Virus record (IMG/VR): IMGVR_UViG_3300042549_001196
Coordinates: 1-23,640 of that record
Length of the DNA: 23,640 nucleotides
Strand: one strand, 5' to 3'
From: a virus
The translations under genes were made by a program, and so were the position numbers. The notes below the pieces were generated by a model that had not been told where the DNA came from, ran no database searches, and saw only the letters and a program-made list of their open reading frames with translations. The first letter of the stretch is position 1, and every line of letters starts with the position of its first letter. Shown here piece by piece: positions 1-4,710 of the stretch.

Positions 1-527
1 ATGTCTTGCTCGACAAGTGTGAGCCGCAACGTGTTGTCGAAGATGGCCCAGGTCACACGGTCTGCATTGGAACAGATGGCTTGTTGAATGCCTTGAATTT
101 TCCAGTAGTCAGGAAGTGTGCCGGAGTATTCACGGCTGGTTGTTTTCACTTCGAGGATGTGTTTGGTTTCTTCGTTCCAGCCGTCAAGGGTTGAGATGAG
201 ATGGCAACCATTGTCGTCGTCGTAGCAGAACAGTTCTTCAGGTGTGGAGAATTTTACTCCGAGCCTGTCGCCTGCCCATTGGATGATGGTGTCTTCTAAA
301 CGGTTGCCTGTTTCCATTGCAGCGTTTGGTTGGATTGGTGTTGGTGCTACACCTGATAACAGTTCAGCTGCGTATTGGTCTTGTTTGACGAATGGGTGCA
401 GGCCGTAGATGGCTGCTGCTGCTGATGCTGATATTCGGCGGTTGCCTTGGTCATCCATGTATCTCTGGTTGAGCCATGCTTGTGAACCGTGTGGTTCTTT
501 TGTTATGCGGTAACGGTGGTTTCCCAT
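1..527 (-). CDS. YqaJ / lambda-exonuclease-family recombination nuclease, partial (runs off left edge)
   Basis: Reading minus from an ATG at 527 gives 175 open codons with no stop before the window edge, so the C-terminus is missing. The core of the YqaJ/lambda-exo (PD-(D/E)xK) fold is visible: an ISAS segment near residue 32, GNRLED with E78, a catalytic-type Asp in STLDGW (D115), the ExK motif LEVKTT (E126, K128), and a YWKIQGIQQA helix (Y141, Q145, Q148, Q149) matching the family's Y-x3-Q motif. Members degrade one strand of duplex DNA 5' to 3' and work with a single-strand annealing protein in phage recombination and replication. A purine-rich ribosome site (GAGGAAGGGG) lies upstream. It is separated from the small genes before it by a putative promoter, which suggests the start of an early DNA-metabolism operon. 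Family call is confident; the exact role is inferred. Confidence 0.88.
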   Translation of the reverse strand, partial: MGNHRYRITKEPHGSQAWLNQRYMDDQGNRRISASAAAAIYGLHPFVKQDQYAAELLSGVAPTPIQPNAAMETGNRLEDTIIQWAGDRLGVKFSTPEELFCYDDDNGCHLISTLDGWNEETKHILEVKTTSREYSGTLPDYWKIQGIQQAICSNADRVTWAIFDNTLRLTLVEQD

Positions 528-541
528 GTCGTTGCCCCTTC

Positions 542-566
542 CTCTGTGTTGTACTGTTACACAGAG
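542..566. promoter_or_regulatory. Perfect 8-bp dyad, candidate operator or leader hairpin
   Basis: CTCTGTGT (542-549) and ACACAGAG (559-566) are perfect inverted repeats separated by 9 bases. The right arm overlaps the proposed -10 element, so a bound repressor could block the promoter. In RNA it would form a small hairpin just upstream of the ribosome site of the nuclease gene. The dyad is directly visible; its function is inferred. Confidence 0.45.
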
Positions 567-591
567 TACAGGTGGGGTGTGTCGTTGTCAA
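563..591 (-). promoter_or_regulatory. Putative sigma70-type promoter for the recombination nuclease operon
   Basis: On the minus strand a perfect TTGACA (591-586) is followed by a 17-base spacer and TACTCT (568-563, 3 of 6 consensus). An alternative -10, TGTACT (570-565, 4 of 6), would need a short 15-base spacer. It lies in the 60-base gap before the nuclease start, and the -35 overlaps the stop codon of the upstream 93-aa gene. The -35 is good and the -10 mediocre. Confidence 0.42.
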
Positions 592-869
592 CTAGAAAGT
601 AAAATTATTTTACGAATCATTGCGACAGGTATATAAAACAGGTTTATTCCTTCGCCATCGTGGAAGCTTTGAAGCAGTGTCACATGGTTTTGTTTGGCAC
701 CTGGGTCCTCAGTGGGTACTAGGAAACCTATTGATTGGACTAGCACTTCGCCGTCGTCTTCAACGTCTTCGAGCGTTAGCCAGCCTGCGTCACCACCACA
801 TGCGTCAGCCCAATAGACAAGGGCCATTGAGTATGCAGGTGGGTCGTATTCAGTCGGTAGTGGATTCAT
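588..869 (-). CDS. Conserved phage hypothetical protein, 93 aa
   Basis: A 93-aa acidic protein with ATG start. It has the pattern of a widespread small phage family: a W-x-D-x-C segment (YWADACGGDAGW, residues about 19-30), a central strand ending in GFLVPTED, an HVTLLQS strand and a C-terminal IPVAMIRKI segment. I remember this arrangement from many phage hypotheticals of unknown function. It overlaps the end of the preceding zinc-ribbon gene by 20 bases and is the last gene before the promoter gap, so it closes the late operon. There is no membrane segment or catalytic motif. Confidence 0.8.
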   Translation of the reverse strand: MNPLPTEYDPPAYSMALVYWADACGGDAGWLTLEDVEDDGEVLVQSIGFLVPTEDPGAKQNHVTLLQSFHDGEGINLFYIPVAMIRKIILLSS

Positions 870-975
870 CTAGGGGTTCTCCTTCAACGCGACATTCGAC
901 ACAGTACCGACCTGTTTGTGATAGCCATGCTTCTCCGCATTGGGGACAGACATACAGGTTTCTGGGACTGGTCAT
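850..975 (-). CDS. Small zinc-ribbon protein, 41 aa
   Basis: An ATG at 975 opens a 41-aa frame ending with TGA at 850-852. It contains two CxxC knuckles, C10/C13 in CPQCGEAW and C25/C28 in CVEC, spaced by 11 residues, which is a classic zinc-ribbon layout for one structural zinc. The tail is acidic. It starts 12 bases after the preceding 46-aa gene and overlaps the following 93-aa gene by 20 bases, so the packing supports a real gene despite its size. The role is unknown; such ribbons often act as small nucleic-acid or protein binding modules. Confidence 0.72.
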   Translation of the reverse strand: MTSPRNLYVCPQCGEAWLSQTGRYCVECRVEGEPLDESTTD

Positions 976-987
976 AGCCTGATGTTA

Positions 988-1128
988 CTAGGCGGCTGAC
1001 ACCTGGCGGGGTTGTGTGAGCAAAGCATCTATGCGTGCCACAAGACTGAGAAGCTGGTCTTCTTCTGGCCCTCTCACTACTACTTTTGAAAGGAAATTAC
1101 GGATGAGAAGCAGGTCTGTGAGTGTCAT
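988..1128 (-). CDS. Small hypothetical protein, 46 aa
   Basis: An ATG at 1128 opens a 46-aa frame (begins MTLTDLLLIRNFLSKVVVRG) ending in TAG at 988-990. It looks like two helices, a Leu-rich one at residues 2-18 and a second at about 21-37 (EEDQLLSLVARIDALL), joined by a short turn. I see no ribosome site of note; it begins 16 bases after the stop of the 76-aa gene and is followed 12 bases later by the zinc-ribbon gene. Short helical proteins of this kind are common in actinophage genomes, but I cannot assign a function. Confidence 0.62.
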   Translation of the reverse strand: MTLTDLLLIRNFLSKVVVRGPEEDQLLSLVARIDALLTQPRQVSAA

Positions 1129-1144
1129 AGGACTTGTCACATTA

Positions 1145-1375
1145 TCAGCGTGGAAGTGTTATATGTTCCTCTACAACAGTTAAACGTGATTCTATTCTGT
1201 TGACTGAATCTCGAAGGGATGACCCCCCGTTTGGAAGCATTTGTTGCTCCACAAATGTCACAGTTTTTTCAAGCCGTTGCGCCCATTTGAATACAGGTAG
1301 GACAAGGGTTCGGAAGATTATGCCGAGCGCACCGACTGTCGCTCCTGCCGTAATAATCCATTGTGCGAATGTCAT
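1145..1375 (-). CDS. Small membrane protein with coiled-coil tail, holin/lysis-cassette candidate, 76 aa
   Basis: The 76-aa product has one N-terminal hydrophobic segment (about residues 4-25, rich in A, G, I and L), then a basic turn and a predicted amphipathic coiled coil from about residue 32 to 72 (QRLEKTVTFVEQQM and NRIESRLTVVEEHI). Its ATG overlaps the stop of the 38-aa gene in an ATGA junction. This one-TM plus coiled-coil design is common for phage holin-like or holin-associated proteins encoded next to endolysins. It could instead be an antiholin or another membrane-anchored regulator. Confidence 0.75.
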   Translation of the reverse strand: MTFAQWIITAGATVGALGIIFRTLVLPVFKWAQRLEKTVTFVEQQMLPNGGSSLRDSVNRIESRLTVVEEHITLPR

Positions 1376-1488
1376 TCGGGTTTGTCGCTAATCTTAACGG
1401 CCTCAAACCATACAGCAAGTAGCAAACATATGCAGCCAAGGCCAGTGATGCCAAACAAAGCAAAAAGAATAATCGCCGCATTGCTCAT
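1372..1488 (-). CDS. Tiny membrane protein in lysis cassette, 38 aa
   Basis: An ATG at 1488 gives 38 codons ending at TGA (1372-1374). The product begins MSNAAIILFALFGITGLG and is almost all one transmembrane segment (residues 4-29), followed by a short charged tail (VKISDKPE). It overlaps the endolysin stop by an ATGA junction and the 76-aa gene by a second ATGA junction, so the three genes form a chain of four-base overlaps. That packing is the main evidence that it is real. A holin, antiholin or holin-partner role is inferred from position and topology. Confidence 0.7.
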   Translation of the reverse strand: MSNAAIILFALFGITGLGCICLLLAVWFEAVKISDKPE

Positions 1489-2015
1489 GCTGGCTTAATC
1501 ATGGCCGCATCCCATGCTTTAGCAAACTTGTCTGCGTCTTTAGCCATAGCAGGTGATAGTTCTACGTGCAACCACTTACCGCCGAAACTTCCGGCGTTAT
1601 CGGTAGCGGTGAAAATCTTTACCCCTGCTGCGTTTTCGCCGCGCGAGCACCTGAAGCCGCGACCATAGCCCTGATTCTTGTCTTTAGGATTTGCGTCATA
1701 GGCGTAGTCATGTATTTCTTCAATGCCTAGCTCTTTAGTGTGAGCCAGCAAAAAGTCCCATATAGCGATGCCAACCTTGCGGTCAGAATATCCAACGTCA
1801 CAGGCAGCCCCAGTGGAGTGGACTGATAGGAATTTATCCATGCCTGGGTCGCCAATCTTTTTGCCTGCGGTATGGGAGTTACGCATGAGCCTGACGGAAT
1901 AGATACCCATGTTTTTGGTTTTGAATTTGGCGGCACAAAGAGCAACCAGTTTTACGGTGCCTGGCTGTGCGCCTTTGCCATCGAACGCTGGATAGTAACT
2001 ATATTTTCTTGGCAT
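1485..2015 (-). CDS. Endolysin, M15-type (VanY/D-Ala-D-Ala carboxypeptidase-like) zinc peptidase, 176 aa
   Basis: The signature SVHSTGAACDVGY matches the SxHxxGxAxD zinc motif of M15 peptidases (H66 and D73), and KWLHVEL near the C-terminus supplies the third zinc ligand (H150) in the usual WxH context. A catalytic acidic residue is expected just before H150 in this family; I did not find an obvious one immediately upstream. These enzymes cut peptidoglycan stem peptides or cross-links, here to lyse the host at the end of infection. There is no signal peptide and no separate cell-wall binding domain, so delivery must rely on a holin. An AGAAAG ribosome site precedes the ATG. It is followed by overlapping small membrane-protein genes. 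Confidence 0.87.
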   Translation of the reverse strand: MPRKYSYYPAFDGKGAQPGTVKLVALCAAKFKTKNMGIYSVRLMRNSHTAGKKIGDPGMDKFLSVHSTGAACDVGYSDRKVGIAIWDFLLAHTKELGIEEIHDYAYDANPKDKNQGYGRGFRCSRGENAAGVKIFTATDNAGSFGGKWLHVELSPAMAKDADKFAKAWDAAMIKPA

Positions 2016-2073
2016 AAAATTCTTTCTGGTTCACTGTTTTTTCTGTCAATGTGGTGTTATGATTCTGTTGCCT

Positions 2074-2107
2074 CTAGCAAGGTCGTTTCCCCTTTCTCCC
2101 TTGCTAG
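2074..2107 (-). promoter_or_regulatory. Hairpin in the endolysin leader
   Basis: The 106-base gap before the endolysin (2016-2121) holds a perfect 9-bp inverted repeat, CTAGCAAGG (2074-2082) and CCTTGCTAG (2099-2107), with a 16-base purine-rich loop on the transcribed strand. No T-run follows on the minus strand, so it is not a simple terminator. It may be an RNA-stability, processing or timing element. Confidence 0.5.
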
Positions 2108-2121
2108 GGGCATTTGCATAT

Positions 2122-2292
2122 CTAATCGTCTACGCCAACTCCAAGAGCAATAGCAATGATGTTGATGACAAGGGTTCCTGCGCTAATAAGTAAAGCTTTA
2201 CTGAGTGCATCGCCAGACAGGGTGATAAGTACAAGGCCAGTTCCGGATGCCCATAGGACTAATGATGCGATTGCGCCAAAGTATTTACTCAT
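2122..2292 (-). CDS. Small two-helix membrane protein, holin candidate, 56 aa
   Basis: An ATG at 2292 gives a 56-aa product, beginning MSKYFGAIASLVLWASGTGL and ending with TAG at 2122-2124. It has two hydrophobic stretches, about residues 7-25 and 33-51, joined by a short polar loop (SGDALSK), and an acidic C-terminus (VDD). The class II holin-like topology and position two genes before the other lysis proteins and directly before the endolysin make it a good holin candidate. It begins 13 bases after the stop of the secreted Thr-rich gene. The ribosome site is weak, suggesting translational coupling. The role is inferred from topology and context only. Confidence 0.7.
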   Translation of the reverse strand: MSKYFGAIASLVLWASGTGLVLITLSGDALSKALLISAGTLVINIIAIALGVGVDD

Positions 2293-2305
2293 GGGTTGCA
2301 CATTA

Positions 2306-3355
2306 TCAGTTCCGGCGTTTGATGGCGGGGGCTATTGAGAAGACTGTGGTGATGGCGATGAGAGCGCGTCGGGTTTTGACGGGGACTGTGGAACCGATGG
2401 GTACGTAGGTGTCGGTTGCTCCACTGAAGATGTCTATTTCTTCTTCGAAGCTGGCTCGAACTTCTGTTGGGGCATCTTGAACTGCTGCCACTAACTGTTC
2501 TAACTGGGTGTCGGTAAGGTCGTCAAGGACTATGGCATCAAAGACTTCGGTTGCTTCTTCGGCGGTGATTGTGGCGAGAACTTCGGGGTTGGTTGCTACA
2601 GCGGTGGCTTCTTCAGCTGTGATGGTTGGCAGGATGACTGGGATTGTTGTAGTTGTGGTCGGTGCCACAGTGGTGGATGTAGTGGTAGTGGTTGGCGCAA
2701 TGGTCGTAGTAGTTTGAGGGACTGTAGTTGTACTTGTAGAAGTAGAGGTTGTAGATGTCGAACTTGTTGTGGTTGGCGGGATTGTCGTTGTTGATGGCGG
2801 GACTGTTGTACTTGTCGTTGTCGAAGAAGTGGTGGTAGACGTTGAGGTGGTTGTTGGCGGCAGTGTGGTTGTCGTGGTTGTGGTTGTTGTGGTGGTGGTA
2901 GACGTGGTAGAAGTCGTTGAAGTAGTCGTCGTCGGCTCCTCAGTGGTAGACGTGGTGTTGGCTGGTTGCCCATTGAAACTCAACTCATACCGTTCGTTCC
3001 AGCCAGGGTTATTGCGCCACACATCAGCCTGGTAACAGCAAGTACCGGCCCGTAAACGGTACCGACCAGGTTGCACCTGTATGGATATGTACGATTGCAA
3101 ACCAAAATGGTCATCGTTAGTTGCTAACTGAACACCTTGTTCGTCGTATAGCCACAGTTGCGGGTCAGAGTTGAACCCGTCAACCATGTATGTCCGTGCT
3201 TCAAACTGTGTCGGCTCGGTGTATTCAAACCAGTAATCAGTGATACCAGTAATGATTGGATTTTCTGCTTTAGCACTAGAGGCTAAGAACAGGATGGAAA
3301 GTGCAACCCCTACGAGGGCGTAACCGTTACGCCTTTTTGCCGAAGGCTGCTGCAA
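2306..3355 (-). CDS. Secreted Thr/Ser-rich protein with beta-sandwich head and conserved C-terminal segment, 349 aa
   Basis: It starts at a TTG (3355) preceded by AAAGAAGAAG and overlapping the preceding gene by 29 bases. Residues 1-30 form a clear signal peptide: a KRR n-region, a hydrophobic core and an AKA cleavage site. Residues about 35-130 resemble a PPC/bacterial pre-peptidase-type beta sandwich (DPQLWLYDEQG, then GRYRLRAGTCC). Residues about 133-238 are a mucin-like Thr/Ser/Pro stalk. The last 110 residues are alpha-helical with two near-copies of TITAEEAT, then a VPIGSTVPV segment and a hydrophobic stretch before KRRN. I recall similar C-termini in freshwater actinobacterial proteins. 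Function is unknown; an exported or envelope-anchored protein made late in infection is inferred. Confidence 0.8.
   Translation of the reverse strand: MQQPSAKRRNGYALVGVALSILFLASSAKAENPIITGITDYWFEYTEPTQFEARTYMVDGFNSDPQLWLYDEQGVQLATNDDHFGLQSYISIQVQPGRYRLRAGTCCYQADVWRNNPGWNERYELSFNGQPANTTSTTEEPTTTTSTTSTTSTTTTTTTTTTTTLPPTTTSTSTTTSSTTTSTTVPPSTTTIPPTTTSSTSTTSTSTSTTTVPQTTTTIAPTTTTTSTTVAPTTTTTIPVILPTITAEEATAVATNPEVLATITAEEATEVFDAIVLDDLTDTQLEQLVAAVQDAPTEVRASFEEEIDIFSGATDTYVPIGSTVPVKTRRALIAITTVFSIAPAIKRRN
2640..2960 (-). repeat. Low-complexity Thr/Ser/Pro-coding tract
   Basis: This stretch of the secreted-protein gene is a run of degenerate ACN/TCN codons giving alternating Thr, Ser and Pro blocks. 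On the plus strand it reads as GT-rich sequence and creates long spurious Val-rich frames. It is an in-frame tandem-type tract likely to vary in length between related phages. Confidence 0.8.
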
Positions 3356-3554
3356 CTTCTTCTTTAGTAAGGGTTCCGTCTTCAGACCATGAACGTAGCA
3401 ATGCTTCAGTTACTTTACCTGCGGCTACTACACCTGCGATAGCTGCTGATTTCCAGAGTTCAACACCAAAGATTGCGCCACCGGCTACAGCTGCGAGTGC
3501 GGATGACCCGAATACACCAAAGATTCGGAGGATGAGGGTTTGTAGTTTAATCAT
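3327..3554 (-). CDS. Holin-like small membrane protein, 75 aa
   Basis: The 75-aa product has a hydrophobic region from about residue 8 to 47 that can form two helices (SSALAAVAGGAIFGV and AAIAGVVAAGKV), then a charged amphipathic tail (EDGTLTKEEVAAAFGKKA). This layout, an Ala/Gly-rich membrane hairpin followed by a GxLTxxEVxxAF tail, resembles small holins annotated in actinophages as I remember them. It starts 15 bases after the collar-fibre gene and opens the lysis region. The tail could also suit a structural role, so the holin call is probable, not certain. Confidence 0.68.
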   Translation of the reverse strand: MIKLQTLILRIFGVFGSSALAAVAGGAIFGVELWKSAAIAGVVAAGKVTEALLRSWSEDGTLTKEEVAAAFGKKA

Positions 3555-3569
3555 GGTTGGTATCTTATC

Positions 3570-4703
3570 CTAGTCGTGTTTGATGATGTAGTTGACGGCT
3601 ATGAACGGCTGGAAGTAGGCGGTGCCTGAACCTGTTGAGGCGTTGGTCATAGCAACCGTACCTGCGGCAGTTACGGTGTGGGTGTGAGCCGCACTACTAT
3701 TGGTTGATGTATTGGGGGTAAAGGTGCCGCTTGAAAGCGTTATTGAGACACTGCCAGTTTGCAGACTCCTCGTACTAAAGGCAGGTTCGTTATAAGTATG
3801 GGTATGCGAGGGGTCTGTGCTGCCTGTGTTTACAGAACTCCCAGTAAATGCAGCCGTGTTTGCGTGAGAATGGACTGGCAAGTTTGCCTCAGCAATGGTT
3901 GTTGAGCCACCAGTTCCAAGCAATGTGCTTCCCGTGCTTGATGCGGTTTTACCGATTGGGAACAGTCCACGCATATCAGGAGTTGTAGCACCCACCAAAG
4001 CAGCCAATGCTGCATATCCAGTAGTGCTTGTACCGTCGCAAAGCAAATAACCAGTAGGGGCGGTAGCACCAGCATAAGCATTGATGGTTCCTACAGGGAC
4101 AAGGAAAGCCTGTAATGCTGCAGCCAAGTCACCCAACACGATAGTGCCGTCAAGAATTTTGGCTGAAGTCACAGCACCATCAGCAATACCAGCAGCAGCC
4201 AACTGTCCCCATTCAGGGGCAGTAGCACCAGCATTAACTTTTAACGCCTGACCAGCCGTACCAACAGCAAGTTCAGTAAAAGTACCAGGAGTACCCGAAC
4301 CTTGATACACAACAGAACCAGCGTTAGCGTATTTAGATACCAACTCGTTTGCGTGGTTTGCATCAGTAGCGGTAAACACAGGATAAATAACAGCACCAAC
4401 ATCATGTGCTCGGTCTACGGTGTCATCCACTCCACGACCAGCAACAGACGCACCCCACGCTGAAGTAACAGCAGGGTCAACCACCGTCAAAGTAGTAGAG
4501 GAAGCATAGATAACACAAAGTTTTTCTTCCTTGGATGTGCCTGGGTCTATAACAACAAAGAAAGGTGTTCCACTTGTTGACCATCCAGAAATTGCTGCTG
4601 CAAGGGTGATGCTTGTAGCGTTAAGAGCAAGACCGCTGCCACCTAAAGTGTTTGATACAGGAGCACCCTTGTATGACCTTCTGCTTTTACCATTGACTGC
4701 CAT
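3570..4703 (-). CDS. Tail fibre / receptor-binding protein with phage tail-collar domain, 377 aa
   Basis: Residues about 202-252 match the phage tail collar domain: PVGTINAYAGATAPTGYLLC, then DGTS, a Y..L..L.G spacing and PDMRGLFPIG. The C-terminal third is Ser/Thr/Gly-rich with three His motifs, HSH (278-280), HTHT (300-303) and HTHT (340-343), like the metal-binding tips of T4-type fibres, and ends in the usual aromatic strand (YFQPFIAVNYIIKHD). Residues 24-110 form a beta domain similar to one in the 295-aa adaptor-like protein. The family contacts host surface receptors. It is the last tail gene before the lysis region and lies 7 bases after the 626-aa gene. Confidence 0.86.
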   Translation of the reverse strand: MAVNGKSRRSYKGAPVSNTLGGSGLALNATSITLAAAISGWSTSGTPFFVVIDPGTSKEEKLCVIYASSTTLTVVDPAVTSAWGASVAGRGVDDTVDRAHDVGAVIYPVFTATDANHANELVSKYANAGSVVYQGSGTPGTFTELAVGTAGQALKVNAGATAPEWGQLAAAGIADGAVTSAKILDGTIVLGDLAAALQAFLVPVGTINAYAGATAPTGYLLCDGTSTTGYAALAALVGATTPDMRGLFPIGKTASSTGSTLLGTGGSTTIAEANLPVHSHANTAAFTGSSVNTGSTDPSHTHTYNEPAFSTRSLQTGSVSITLSSGTFTPNTSTNSSAAHTHTVTAAGTVAMTNASTGSGTAYFQPFIAVNYIIKHD

Positions 4704-4710
4704 AAAACTC

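Noticed and set aside
1269-1481. Minus-strand 70-aa frame with signal/lipoprotein-like start (MRRLFFLLCLASLALAAYVC), nested over the 38- and 76-aa genes like an Rz1-type spanin
   Set aside because: It is out of frame with two well-packed genes that share ATGA overlaps, lacks a ribosome site, and an outer-membrane spanin is not expected in an actinobacterial host. The composition follows from the overlapping TM-coding codons.
2021-2049. TTGACA at 2049-2044 as a promoter for the endolysin
   Set aside because: No -10-like hexamer at 15-18 bases downstream; only AG-rich ribosome-site sequence lies there.
2596-3035. Long frames of Val-rich (plus) and Gln/Pro/Leu-rich (minus) residues over the Thr-rich tract
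   Set aside because: They are alternative readings of the repetitive ACN/TCN codons of the secreted protein and have no start signals or sensible composition.
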